DNA of 64,000 nt from Gloeopeniophorella convolvens (GCA_022496205.1 WTXD01000087.1:24801-88800); one strand, 5' to 3'; shown: positions 22,360 through 33,916, counted from the first letter of the stretch. Program-made: numbers and translations. The notes: generated from the letters alone by a model not told the origin.

Positions 22360-24110
22360 ATGTCTCTATGAAATCCAAGGATGTCGATGTTATATCTGGA
22401 GTCCGGACGCGCTACAGTTTGGACTCGCAGCGGTCGTGATGCCGTCGACCTTGGCGTCCACATCGAGCTCCATGTCGAGCATGTGGTCTATGCCAACCAT
22501 CGCGACATGCGACGCCTCTGCGAGCACATGGCCTTCTTCCGCTGCGGCCGCCTCCCCCATCTCCTGCACGCCATCCGCCTGTTCGTCCTCCTCCGGGACG
22601 TCCAGACCGGACCGCGCACAAAGTCAAGGCGGCTATTGGCGCGGGCGCACATTGCAGGGGGCGCGAGCGATTGATCCGTGGGCGCGTCAGGCCCGAGCGC
22701 GCGTCGGGCTCGCGCACGGCGTCCGAGCCGAATGTGGCGCCGGGGCCGAGTGGGTTGAACACGGGGGATTTTCTTTTTTGAAATCCATTAGCGTGCACCT
22801 CGGGGTACAGAACCCCACGTAAAACGTCGGGGTATCTATGTAAACACGGTATTGTTAAAGCTGAAGTACTGGTGAGACGAAGTGAATGCCGCCGTGGCGA
22901 GGGAGAGGCTGTGGCCGTGTCTTAGGGGGATGACGCGGCAGGGGGCGCAGGGGCCATCCGGAGGGGATTGACTGGGACCATCGGGGGCGCGGCGCTGTTG
23001 AACGGGTGGGGCGGGAGCTGTGGCGAGACAAACGCCGAGTGCGGCTGCGGGTCTGTGCCTGCTGCAGCTTCTTGAGCTTGAAACACAAGAGCGCGGGGTC
23101 CGCAAGGGACGATATCTATGCTCAGAGTTAGCGAAAAAATCTCTTTGGCCGTGATGGAATACGGACGATCATCGAGGCGGCGCGAGCGTGCGGCGCGTGG
23201 ATGTGCGGGATGCTGCTGTGACTGTTCGTGCCCTTTTCGACCCTCAATTTCTCGACCTTTTCGTCGATCAACTTCTTCTTGGCCTCGTCCCACGCAGACT
23301 GTAGGCAAACTCGAAACGGAGGCGGAGGCAAAGTAAACAGAACGACATACCTTTCCTGGCAAAATACGTCTAATCTCCGAGAGGTCAAACCGCTAGTGAC
23401 CCTCGGGGAAGACATCGCTGGTCGCCATTTCAGGCGGGGGATGTCCTGTTGAGAGAGGACAAGGAGGACAAGGTGCCAGTGCAGGACGGCGAATGCGGCG
23501 CGCGTCGGGTGTGCCCTTGGCAGCGCTCGGGGCGGCCTCCTTTGGAAAGCTGACATTGCACTTTCTGATGATTTTGTGGACCGGGCAGTAGTTTTTGCCG
23601 GCGCTTCCGCGCTGGGCCTTGGGCGGGCCTCTGATGCTCATCCTAGGTGGCAGCGGTTACGCTGTTGGAAGGGCGGGAAGGAAGGCCCCGCGAGCGGGCC
23701 GGGTCCTGTCCGGGCGGGATCACCGGCATGCCCGGCGGGGGAAGAATGGTGGCGGCGGCGAGGGTGATGTTAGGGTTGACGCGGTGGGCGGGGTACATGG
23801 GACAGCTGGGAATGGCAGAAGGAGGAGAAAAGAAGGAGCCCTGCATGGGCGTTTGGGGTACCGATGGTAGAAAGTCGTAGTGGATCGCGGTCGGGAGGCC
23901 GTGGGAAAAGAGCGGGATCTGCTTCTTGACCTCGAACAGCGGCGGAATGGTGAGACACGAGAGCTGATACTGCTGAGTGATCATGGGGAGTTGCAGGGGA
24001 TGAGGTGAAGCGGGATATGTGCCAGCACGGCGACGAGCGAAGGCTAAGGAGAAACGGAGACCGGAAACTCGCTGGCAACGAGGGCGTCGCGGTCCTTTCG
24101 AACGTCTTTC
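22360..24110 (-). pseudogene. low-complexity gene family, decayed copy b
   Basis: Minus-strand copy with the same block order as copy a: MTTQQYQ start, PPGMPVIPPGQDP, GGPPKAQRGS, FKLKKLQQAQ, FNP-GPGATFGSDAVREPDAR. It is frame-broken in many places and carries the 78-bp insertion at about 22760-22845. It lies tail-to-tail with NLR copy 2. Confidence 0.6.
22760..22846 (-). mobile_element. short A-tailed SINE-like insertion, copy 2
   Basis: The best-preserved copy: about 78 bp between two exact AACACGG repeats (plus strand). On the minus strand it runs from TACATAGATACCCC through GTACCCCGAGGTGCACGC to CAAAAAAGAAAATCCC. It occupies the same site as the 17.2-kb copy. Empty sites survive at 54190 and 31985. 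Confidence 0.65.
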
Positions 24111-24129
24111 GCTGACTAACGGCATGTTC

Positions 24130-24780
24130 CCCTGACTTGACCTGCCGGGAGCACGCCCTTGGCACCCGGAGCGGTCTCCTCTGGAAAGCCGACGTTGCAC
24201 TTTCTGGCGACCTTGTGGACCGGGCAGTAGTTCTTGCTGGCGCCGCCGAACTAGGCCTTGGGCGGACCTCCGGTGCTCATCATGGGCTGGTCGCGATTCT
24301 GTTAATGGAAGGGGAAAGAGAGGTCCTGTCCAAGCAGGATCATCAGCATGCCCGGTGGAGGGAGGATGCCGGCAGCGGCAAGGGCGATGCTGGGGTTGGC
24401 ACGATGGGCAGGGTCCACGGGACGGCTGGGAACAGCAGAAGGAGGGTGAAAGAAGGAGCCCTGTATAGGCATTTGGGGCGCCGATGGTGGAAAGCCGTGG
24501 TGGATCGCGGTCGGAAGGCCGGGGGGAAAGTGCGGGATCCAGTGCTGCTTGCCGCTGGACCTAGAACGGCGGCGGAATGGTGAGACGCGAGGGCTCCTGG
24601 CGGTACTGATGCTGCTGGGTGGTCATGGCGAGCTGCAGGAGACCAGGTGAGGTGGGGCGCGCGCCAGTGAACTCCTAACGAACCTGAGGAGAAACGGAGA
24701 AGGCTGGCAACGAGGGCGTTCGGTCACTGCGAGGGCATGTCACTGTCTATAGCTAGTTCCGCGCTTTTGAGTGTTTTTTG
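24130..24780 (-). pseudogene. low-complexity gene family, second N-terminal fragment
   Basis: Repeats the N-terminal segment of copy b (LLWKADVALSG...DRAVVLAGAAELGLG on the plus shadow; FPEETAPGAKG-like on the coding strand). It abuts copy b and probably arose by local duplication. No start-to-stop frame remains. Confidence 0.5.
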
Positions 24781-24800
24781 CTGGCTGACAGTGTCAACGC

Positions 24801-26522
24801 ATTTCTTCCTAACTTACTTGAACATTGATGCTGTCTCCAGCGCTCCGCGTGAGCGCCCCGTAAGAGCCGATAATCTTCCACCAGTCCTCCCCTCGCGGCA
24901 GGGGGCCAGCACGAGAGGATGTTGGCGGAAGCGCCGTGCGGCGGAACGGAGGCTCGCGATGCGGATGCCACCGCCGCATTCCGGCCCGACATATGACCAA
25001 TCTTCGTCCTCGACAACGCCAACGCCGGACGGTCTGCGACGACTCCCAGACATCTTGCAGGCATCTCTCCTAGATGCGTCTTCTGGTCCTTGGTATTCGA
25101 CACTTCCTTGAAATAAGTCCAGGCCCGTCCGTCCATTCTCGCTCGTGTTGGACACCTCACCAATTCGAAGCCTTATGGGGACCCTACGGTCCAAGACTCG
25201 CCAAACGCAAGCCTCTTACTGGGCTTTACATCTCCTTCAACGACCATCCAGAGTCACCCGGTCTCGATGAATTGAACGAGAGGACTAGGCGGATACCATC
25301 GCCATCCTGGCATCAGACCTCGTCCCCGACCGGAACGACGTATTTATTGTGGTAGCTTCTTTGGTTTCAGACGGCCCCGAGTCGCTGATCATGGCGATAG
25401 GTATGCGGAAGCCCTCGCGGTTCCTGAATGGCTGTCTAGCTTTGTCGAAAGGGAGCGTGTCGACTCCGCTGGTCAGTGCCTGGCCCCGGCCTCGTCAAAC
25501 GTCACTCGGTGGTACATCTCCTGAATCTTCAACTATTCTTGTTTGGGCTGTTCCATTTTCTCTGTACTGGGGCAGCGATTCTCACAGCGCTAATCGAGCT
25601 CTGTGCGAACTCACGCGTGAGCGCGGCGACCAGGCGAAGTGCCGAGGCTCGTATCTACGTGAAGACGTCGACCGCGCTACGCTGTTCGTAGCCACCACGC
25701 AAACATGGAGGCTTACTGCCCTCAGAGAAACGTTTTCTGCTTCGACGGGTCCATACTGGTTCTGAACGCGCAGGCTCTGGCATAGATAGATCGACTCCCG
25801 GTCCAGGGAGAGGAAAGTTGGAGGCCGTTGTGGCGCCAGGCAACTCAGATGGCATTTGTAGTAATGGGAGTGGACTGGATGGTTGATTCGTTGCTTGTGT
25901 GAGTGACCAAGCAATTTTTGGTCGGTCTTTTCTAAATTAATGGATATACCGTAGCAGCAGGTAGTGGCTGCTTCGTGGCAGGAGGGCGCGGGTTTCCCAC
26001 AGTCCTCGGGCTTCTCGGGCTTCGCTTTTCCGATGTGCATCTACGTGATAATCGAATGTCATACCATTTGCTTTCTAAACCTGGCGTTCCTACGCTTGAG
26101 AACTCACACATAGACAGGTCTAACCGTAATCCTTTCGCTTGGTCGCCGCGGTGGCATGGACCTCGGTGTGGCCCTGGTGCTCTGTCCGCTTTTGCCGCCG
26201 GATTTGATTCCGCGTCACGAAGCGTAAATGTTAAACTGTCTGCGATCCCCGAGCCTTACCATGTGTCCGACTTGAAATCTCTTTCTCTCCTGTGACGGGT
26301 GTCTTTGGAGCACTGTCACTCCAACCACAGTCGCGCGTGCACTTACTCGATTAATCAGTGTGTCTGTACTTTCTATGGACGCGCCAACGCCATCTATTGT
26401 CCCTTGAATCTCCGACAAAGGAAGGGTGCGTTTACGATCCATAAGGTGGCACAAGCGAAAGACACAATCGATATCGGTGGCTTGTGCTCGGCAGCTGTAG
26501 ACTGACGCACGCCTACCTGCCT
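24801..26522. other. no intact gene; left part of duplication D1
   Basis: From about 25090 this matches 32510 onward: (A/G)TTCGA(A/G)GC(C/T)TTATGGGG, LVSDGPESLIM against LVSDVPESLIM, and DVHLRDNRMSYHL against DVHLRDSRMSYHL. These short conserved bits suggest an old, broken gene I do not recognise. The last 300 bp is the zinc-finger promoter, highly similar in both copies. Confidence 0.5.
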
Positions 26523-26531
26523 CCATAAAAG
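26523..26531 (+). promoter_or_regulatory. TATA-like element of zinc-finger gene 1
   Basis: CCATAAAAG, 84 bp before the ATG at 26615. It is conserved in the second copy at 33917 together with about 250 bp of upstream sequence. Confidence 0.55.
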
Positions 26532-26614
26532 CCTCGAGCACAACGCGCCCATTCTTTATCCACCCCCACATTCATCGCTCTTGCACGGTCCCCGTCTCTG
26601 AATTCAATATCACA

Positions 26615-28543
26615 ATGCAGCACCACTCATCCAACACCCACAACTTCTTCTCTGCCTCCTCCTATCCCAACCCACCACCGGTGGAGGAGCAGCCACTTGT
26701 CGAGGATCGCCCCGGGATGCACGCTCAGGTGCAGCCTACCTTTGACAACCTCAACACCCTCAACCTCAACACGGGCAATAACATGGCTCAGTACGAGAAC
26801 TACTACCCGAGCAGCGCGTACGACACCGCGTTCCCACTCGCGCTCTACCAAGGTGTTCGAGATGCCACCGCGAGTGGGAGCACCTCGTACGGAGGCGTAT
26901 ACTACCAGCCCCCTCAGCTCCACGCCCCTCCCCGCCAGAGTCGGGAGACCGCCCTCTCGGGTCCAACGTTCGATGGCCCTTACCTTGGGACCGCAGATCT
27001 TTCCGTGCCCGTCCCTCCAGCCCTCCATACCGCCCCCTTCTCCGTTCCCGCGACCGCCTTCGATGCCACATTCGCCATCCCAGATACTACCCCATGTAAG
27101 TTCCATTACCTCCCAGACCGTAGGACCACATCTGACCTTGCACAAAGCCCTGTCCTTTAGCACCGATACGAGCCCATCCCCACCGAACACCTTGCCGCCA
27201 TATGGCGCAGGGCTCCTGCCCTATGCCGACGCCCTTTCCAGCGGAAGCTACGCGACCGTGGCGCCGGCCTCGCAGCGGGGCCAGCTCTATTTCGGACGAG
27301 GATCTATGCACTGGGAGCGGATGGGGAACTTTGGCCAAGGCGTACCCGACCCGGGATACAACGACACGACACTGCTTTCGCTGCCCTTCGACAGCAGTGA
27401 CGTCGGCTTGCGACTTCCACAACAGCCAGTGGCCGGGCCTAGCACGGCGCATACTTATGGTGATCTGGTGGACCCAAGATGGCTGGAGTGAGTGGCTTTC
27501 CTGTACATCGGACGCACCGAGAGACGCTTACTAATACTATCACCTCCAGGCAGTCAACTCCCCGAGCACCCTCGGAGTCTACTGCATCTATGGTGCCTCC
27601 CATCGGGGCATCAGCGCATCACACGTCGGGGCCGAGTGGACCTGGCGATGCACCCCAGCCACCGACCCACGCCTCTTCGTCCGACGTCAGCCCAGCAACC
27701 GGCTATACGATGAAGGACAAGATGCCCAAACAGCCGCCGCGAAAGAATGGGCGGCGCGGAGTTCCCGAGGCCCTCGAGCATGCGGGACTCAAACGAAGGG
27801 TCCAGAAGGCACCTGCCGTTCGGACTCCTTCAGCAACACCACATAAATTCCAAGGGGCTGGTCGCGCACCAAGTGTGCCCGCGACCCACGCCTCAGAAAT
27901 CCATGTAGAGCTCCTGCCGGAGGCACTGTACGTGCAGGGCTCGAATGGAACCGATCCTCTACCCCGGCTAGAGGATCTTGACGCAACGATCACAGCCGGG
28001 AACCTCCCCCAAGTCGCGCTCCCGAGCGCGACGACCATTCAAGAAGGCGAAAGGACCACTTCTTTGACCCCTCGGCAGAGTATCTTCGCCCACACCGACA
28101 CCTGGACCCCGGATGGCAACTTGGAGCGGCCCCTCAAGTGCAAGCAGTGCCCCGAAGCCCGGTCCCTCAAAGACTGGGTAAACTTCAAGCGCCACTGTGA
28201 GGCCGATGCCAGCCATCCCTCGCACTTGTACTTCTGCAAGCGGTGCTGGAAGCCCTTCGGACGCGTAGAGTCTTGCGTCCGTCACGTCAACTCCGGGGCC
28301 CGGAAGGGCGTCTGCCCCCACCTGTCGAAGAAGGGTGGCGAAGAACGCCTCGCACAGGAGATGAAGTGGCTCACCATGTACGAGGCGTACATGGTCCCGA
28401 GGGTAATGAGTGGTGCGCCGGTCGAGGTGGGCCCATACATCAACTGGGCGAAGGAGCAGAGGAAACGGCTACGGGGTGAAGGACTTGGGGTATATGAAAA
28501 AGAAGCTGATGATCAGCCATTGCCCGGTCCTTCAGACGAGTAG
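26615..28543 (+). CDS. C2H2-like zinc-finger protein, intact copy 1
   Basis: About 604 aa in three exons: 26615-27095, 27148-27487, 27550-28543. The acceptor at ACAAAG|CC (27147) is chosen because only it joins the frames and is shared with copy 2. The N-terminal 300 residues are disordered (Q/P/S/Y-rich, MQHHSSNTHNFF). The C-terminal part has two paired cysteine/histidine clusters: CKQCPEARSLKDWVNFKRHCE (C-x2-C...H-x-C type) then FCKRCWKPFGRVESCVRHVNSG (C-x2-C-x-H, classical C2H2 spacing). It ends acidic (ADDQPLPGPSDE). Probably a nuclear DNA-binding regulator. Targets are unknown. Strong TATA promoter, no frame break. Confidence 0.78.
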
Positions 28544-29926
28544 CTACGCTTACCTCTGTAACTGCCTTTCAGTTCTTGCGCTGTCCCCCGAAACAGGCGT
28601 CTTCTTCATGGTCCAAGGGCATAGTGTGATCCGGGTCTGCGATGTGCGAGCCTTATGCAAATCCATCGGAGTCGCAGCGGACCTGACGGTTCCGTAAGCC
28701 CGCCACGCGTACCCGAATTATCTTCACGGACAAGGCGCACTGTCGAATGCGAGCGAGTGCCGTGGGCAAAGCTCGCGATTCCTATGCTAGGCGCTTCAGG
28801 ACGGTAGGAGGGCGATCTGTGGTGATTAGGGCCACCTACCTGATACAGCTTTATAAGCAGGATGAAGATCGACTGTCAAAAGACAGAACAAAGGGAAGAC
28901 GCGAAGCTGCGCGACGCGCCATCGATAACGATCGCCTGCAGAGACCGAATGATGAAGGAGATCGCATCAACAATGTGCGTGGACGGTGATCTAGAGCCCG
29001 TTGAGGTTCCACTGGGGTTTATATGTACCTCGGCGGGACATGGGGAGCAATCCACATTACCGGGGGAAAAGGAAGTAAAAAGAAGAAAGATTCACCCACT
29101 TGGGGAACACGCAAGGAAAGGAGCGTGTTGACCGGAAATATCCGACAGGCAGATGACTCCCCGTGCGAATCGATGGAAGTCGTGGACGGTTGCGCGTACG
29201 TGCGCGTGGATTCCTGGGGAGAAAGAGAAGGCACGCTGAGCTATCGACGGCGTGTGGAGATTCGACGTCGACGAACAAGTATTCCCTAGAAGCTGCCTCT
29301 TGTTCTCCATATCCCCTCCCAAACCAGGGCTCTCCGCGGTTGTGAGGGCTGGTGTACGGGTTCCGTAGAAAAATGTCAACACGCTGCGTCGGATCGGGTG
29401 CCTTCAATGGTCTCATGAACGAGCCCCTTGGAGTTGGGGCCGTTGAAAGGGTGTTGCGATGTGGAAGAGCTACACGATGGTCAAACGATGGTAGTCTTGC
29501 GAGTGAAGTCGGCCTTCCAGCTGAACGAATTCCCCGCAGGCACGCGGCCATGCCCTCGTGTAAACGTCTCGCCGAAGGGGTGAACAACCCCCAAAAATCA
29601 GCGCGGCGGGAAGGCGGGCCAAATTGCCGAGGGTCTCCGGACCGAACAGCATCCTTATGTAACTTTCTGCTTGCCCACCGGCAACAGCTGTCGGCGCCGT
29701 CATCGTTGACTTCGAAGTACCAACATGAACACGCTCCAACCACACCGCGGAGGGGTCCTGTCGGCGCATCCAACACGATGTCTCCTAAATTCAAAAGGCC
29801 TCCTTTCGACCCGATCTTTCCCATGCATTCCTTTGAGCAACTCTACATACGTTAGCGAGGATAAGTACGCCTTTCGAGAGTGAAAAGAAGGTCTGACAGT
29901 GATATACCCATAGTGACGAGCTAGAA
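28544..29926. other. intergenic; holds an uncertain minus ORF at 29057-29824
   Basis: The region between the zinc-finger stop and the ABC stump is repeated at 35985-37366. A 255-codon minus frame (29057-29824) begins MGKIGSKGGLLNLGDIVLD and contains GVVGACSCWYFEV. The GVVG-CSCWYFEV stretch is also open in the second copy (37001-37234), but the rest is not conserved in frame. It may be a small exon or chance. I recognise no domain. Confidence 0.3.
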
Positions 29927-30528
29927 TCAGGCTGCAGGAGCGCTGGAACCTTGCTCCTTCTCGGTCGCCACCTTATACAGGCTGTCTCTATCACCACTCT
30001 CGTCTACCATTGCACGCAGTTTACCCTCACTGTTCTTCAACAATTCACTTGGTCTTCCGGATTCGACCTGTAATTATGAGCCTGTAGCAATGTTACTTCG
30101 TGGGGGGAGGCTTACGATATGACCAGCGTCGAGAACCATCTGACACACATTGTCAGTAGACGAATGCGTAGGATGACCGGGGGTGGGCTTACAATTTCAC
30201 CTGCATTCATGATAGTCTGCAGACGGCGAGCAATGGTGTGATTAGCGTAACGTTACTCTTGAGCCCAGTTCAAAGAGAGTTTTATATGACGGTGTCGGTA
30301 TCGTAGTTGACAGCAGACGTAGCTCGAGGTCAGTTAGGGTCTGCCTCTTTTCAGACCAAGCACATTTCCATACCTTCATCGAGGACGAGCAATCTGCTAC
30401 CGCGGATGAGCGCCCTAGCAAGTGCCAAGATCTGCTGTTGCCCAACAGAAAGGTTGCCACCACCACTCGCGACCCGGCTATCGAGGGTGATCCACGCCTC
30501 GTCATCATCCTTCTGCAAAGAGAACAGC
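29927..30528 (-). pseudogene. ABC transporter stump (3' end of NBD2)
   Basis: Copy of the last exons of the complete transporter at 37367-37980. It includes the signature [20 protein letters not shown], Walker [10 protein letters not shown] and the tail LYKVATEKEQGSSAPAA, stop at 29927. Introns are retained, so the copy arose by DNA duplication. Homology ends inside NBD2 at about 30528, where dynein-derived sequence begins. It cannot be a functional transporter. Confidence 0.85.
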
Positions 30529-30559
30529 CAGCACCCCGCGCTGCCTATCGCTGCGCCGC

Positions 30560-30905
30560 TAGCTTGGGAGCGGGTCCCGCCGCAGGTCGCCGCTGTCTGC
30601 GGATCGGTCGAACTCGGCGCACCAGACCTAGATGTCGTGCTTCAACCACTGCAGGAGAACGCCCTCAATCTTCTTGTCGAGCTCGGCGACCCGGTAGTCG
30701 AGATTTGCGTGGTCCTGGAGGTACGATGGTTGATCTGGAAATAGCGCATCAGCGAGCCTGTGGCACGCCTTTTACGTCATGTACCCACCACAGCCTGTAC
30801 GCGGCCGAGCAGCTCGGTGAAGGCCTCAGTGGTGTATGAGCACGTCGTGAGTCCATCCACGGCACGTAGCGTGTCCTTATACAGATTAATGACCTTGTTC
30901 GTTTT
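30560..30905 (-). pseudogene. dynein heavy chain tail fragment
   Basis: Minus strand: NKVINLYKDTLRAVDGLTTC then TTEAFTELLGRVQAVV, a 50-bp intron (30735-30784), then [33 protein letters not shown], an in-frame stop, and [14 protein letters not shown]. Spacing and motifs fit the cytoplasmic dynein heavy-chain N-terminal (DHC_N1) region as I know it. Only about 100 residues are present, with a premature stop, wedged between the ABC stump and family copy d. The retained intron indicates a DNA-level translocation. Confidence 0.6.
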
Positions 30906-30999
30906 GTTCTACAGAGCCGTCAGGCACAGCGCAGAGGCGCCAGGACCAGTCCACGAACCTGCAACATGGGAACCACGCTGGCGAACTGGATGTGCTACG

Positions 31000-32010
31000 C
31001 GTCGCGTCCGTCGACCGACACGGACCGCGCGGCGTCGTGATGGCTCGCGGAATTCTCCCAGCTGAGCCCTCGCTCGCGCTCGCGTTGGCATCGTCCTCGC
31101 GCAAGCCGCGCTGTTGGCACCTCCCGCGGCCCTGCTGTGCACACACGGGCTCGGACTCGGGCACTGCGGGCGCGGGTGCAGGTGCAATCAACGGGAACGG
31201 TGGCGCCAGCACGCTCGGCGGGAGCGTGAACGTGAACGCGCCGCCGAGCCCAAACTCGGGCGCGTCGACGCTGAGCGGGCAGCCGAAGGACAGGCCGCGC
31301 TCGTGGCCGCCAGACTGCTGTTGCTGGAGTTGTTGCGGCTGGGGCTGTGGTTCTGTTTGGTGTGGAGAGGGTGGGGGCAGGTAGGTGGAGGGGTAAGGAG
31401 ACGAGGGCGGGGCAGGGGATCACGCCGTCAGCATGTACGGGCGCGTGGCAGCAACGTGGCGGGGGTGACGTACCCATCCTCGGTCGCCTCTGTGCGCGGG
31501 TCCTTCGAGCCCGTCCACTCGCCGATCGCATCGTCCTCCTCGGGCTCAGCGCTGCGCGCGCGCCTGCCGACCGAGCGTAAAAGAGTACCGCGGAGAGGCG
31601 CGACACGTGGCGCGAGTGCGGACGGCTCCGCGCAGCGGTCGTGATGCCATCGACAACGGTGTCTGCATCTGCGTCCGCGTCGAGCTCCATGTCGAGCGTG
31701 TCGTCCATGCCGATCATCGCGACGTGCTACGCCTCTGCGCATACGCAGTCTTCCTCCGCGGCGGTCGCCTCCAGCTCCTGCTCGCCATCCGCCTGTTCAT
31801 CCTCCTTCTCATCTTCGTCGGGCTCTTCGGGGACGTCCAGACCGAACCCGTGCACAAATTCAGGGCGGCTATCGGCGCGGACATCGCAGGGGCTGCGAGC
31901 GATTGATCCGTGGGCGCGCCGGGGTGCGAGCGTGCGTCGGGCTTGCGGATGGCGAGCATGGCGCTGGGGCCAAACGGGTTGAACACGGTGTCGTTGAAGC
32001 TGGAGTACTG
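31000..32010 (-). pseudogene. low-complexity gene family, decayed copy d
   Basis: Minus-strand copy covering FNPFGP-A, EPDARSHPGAPTDQSLA, FVHGFGLDVPEEPDEDEKEDE, DTLDMELDADADAD and further downstream HSRHVSRLSA and EEDDAIGEWTG, parts not seen in copies a-c. It ends at the segment TCACGACGCCGCGCGGT(C/T)CGTGTCGGTCGACGG, which also opens copy c at 53327. The site of the A-tailed insertion is empty here (AACACGGTGTCGTTGAAG). Confidence 0.55.
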
Positions 32011-33916
32011 TAGTGGTGTAACGGAGTGAATGGCACCATGGTTGAGGGAGAAATTGTGGCTGTGTCGTCACATGATGCAGCGACAACCTTACAGAGGGTC
32101 CCTGTGGAATCGAACCAAGTCCTCCCCGGATCGACCCCGGTGGAGGCGGCGTAGCCACCGACGAGTGCAGCGAGCGTGTGAAGTTGGGCCCGTCACCCCA
32201 TTACATTCCCGCTGTGTCTATCCTACGATCCCTTGGGCCAATATGACATGGTGCGTCGTCTCCGTTATTCCGAAGGCGAGTCTTTCGACTTCGCTGGCAC
32301 GAATAGGATGCAGCGTTTCTCATTTTCATGGTGCTGTCCGCAGACGTTCCTTGCCCAAATTGCGCGAGATCAGGGCGTCAGAGCGCTCCTTACTGCGTTT
32401 CAGGAGTCTTCACCGCCGACGTCGCCAACTTCACTGCCAAATGGTCTCCAACGACCATATTTACCGTCTGAACGCGTTCTTTGAATTTCTCGATTCCAGA
32501 AATTCCTGGGGACAGGCCTATGCCCGTCCATCCTAGCTCGTCATCGGATACCTTCCCAATTCGAGGCTTTGTGGGGCCCTACAGTCCGGGACTCGCCAAT
32601 GCGAGCTCATCACCCCTCCATCAAGCATTACAAATTACCTGACCTCAAAGCATTTGGCTGAGTAGATGAGGTGAAGGTGAGAATTACCAGCTCGCCAGAG
32701 ACGGCCATGCCTTGTCGTCGCCAGTACCTTGGCTCGAAACTTCATTCCGGCCGCAACGCCCCACTTATTATGGTAGCTCTTCTCTGGTTTCAGATGTCCC
32801 TGAGTCACTTATCATGGAAATAGATGTGCGAGAGCCCTCGCGACGCCCTATTGGTAGCTTGACTCTGTTGACAGGGATGCGTGCCAACCCTACTTGGCCC
32901 AATCCTTGTCAGGTGTCGCTCGCACCAACTGCACCGTCTGGACATCCCCCATCAGTTTTACTCAACGATACCTCTCCAGAATGCTCCACCAATTTCGCTT
33001 GTGCCGTGTTCCCTTGTCTGTACTAGCACAGCGCTCTGACTCAGCACCCCACATGCGCTGTTCGAGATTGTGTGAACCTCGACGCTCTGGACGCAGCCAG
33101 GTACTGGAAGGAAACGAGCGCGTCGAGCTTAGCTATTCCCTCAAATTTATTGTGAGTATTACTCTGTCCTGCACGCTTTCTCTTACCCGCAGTTTCGAGG
33201 GCTTTCAGAGACGTCCTGGGAGGACCTCAGACACATGATCGCTCGGTGATGCTCGGCATTCTCACTGGAACTCATGCGTGAGCGCAGCGAGACCGAGCGA
33301 TCTTCGGTCTGTCTGTTCTAGATCAATGGGTGTACCACAGCAACAAGTGCCAGTGGCTGTTTCGTGGCAGGAGGACGCGGCTTTCCCACATCCTCGGGCT
33401 TCGCTTCCCGATGTGCACCTACGTGATAGTCGAATGTCATACCATTTGCCTTCTAAACCCGGCGTTCCTACGCTTGAGCACTCACACATGAGCAGGTCCA
33501 GTCCAACCGTGACCCTTTCGCTTGGTCACTGCGGTGGCATGGACCTCTGTTTGGCCCTGGTGCCCTGTCCGCTTTTGCCGCCTGAATTGATTCCGCGTCG
33601 CGAAGCGTAAACATCAAGTTGATGTTAAGTATCTGCAATCCCCGAGTCCTACCATGTATCTGATTTGAAATCTCTTTCTCTCGTGTGACCTGTGTCTTTG
33701 GAGCACTGACACTCCAACCGCAGTCGCGCGTGGACTTACTCGATTAATCAGCGTGTCTGTACTTTCCGTGGATGCGCCAACGCCATCTATTGTCCCTTGA
33801 ATCTCCGACAAAGGAAGGGTGCATTCAGGATCCATAAGGTGGCACAAGCGAAAGACACAAGCGGTATCGGTGGCTTGGACTCGGCAGCTGTGGACTGACG
33901 CACGCTCCCCTGCCTC
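32011..33916. other. no intact gene; left part of duplication D2
   Basis: 32011-32500 shows nothing recognisable. From about 32510 it repeats the 25090-26520 region with more differences. The last 300 bp is the second zinc-finger promoter. Confidence 0.5.

Larger units (their letters stand above)
18590..24800. repeat. segmental duplication unit B
   Basis: Direct repeat of unit A: NLR copy 2 followed by convergent fragment copy b, plus a second partial copy of the fragment's N-terminal part at about 24130-24780. The right edge (TGACAGTGTCAACGCATTTC at about 24786) resembles the left edge of unit A near 12569, as expected for a tandem junction. Confidence 0.7.
25090..30528. repeat. segmental duplication D1
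   Basis: Direct repeat of about 32510-37980, offset about 7.4 kb: zinc-finger promoter, zinc-finger gene, intergenic block, and the 3' end of the ABC transporter. Homology stops abruptly after AAGAGAACA(G/A)CC inside the transporter, at about 30528 and 37980. Confidence 0.8.

Noticed and set aside
22233..22803. Inverted repeat pair at 22.23 and 22.80 kb as ends of one transposon
   Set aside because: Comparison with the other duplication units shows two independent small insertions in opposite orientation, each with its own target repeats.
30307..30744. Plus-strand ORF over 30.3-30.7 kb
   Set aside because: The minus strand explains this sequence as the ABC stump and dynein fragment, with matching introns.
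32090..32110. GGTTCGATTCC on the minus strand, a perfect tRNA B box
   Set aside because: No A box at the right distance, no acceptor-stem pairing around it, and it falls in decayed repeat sequence.
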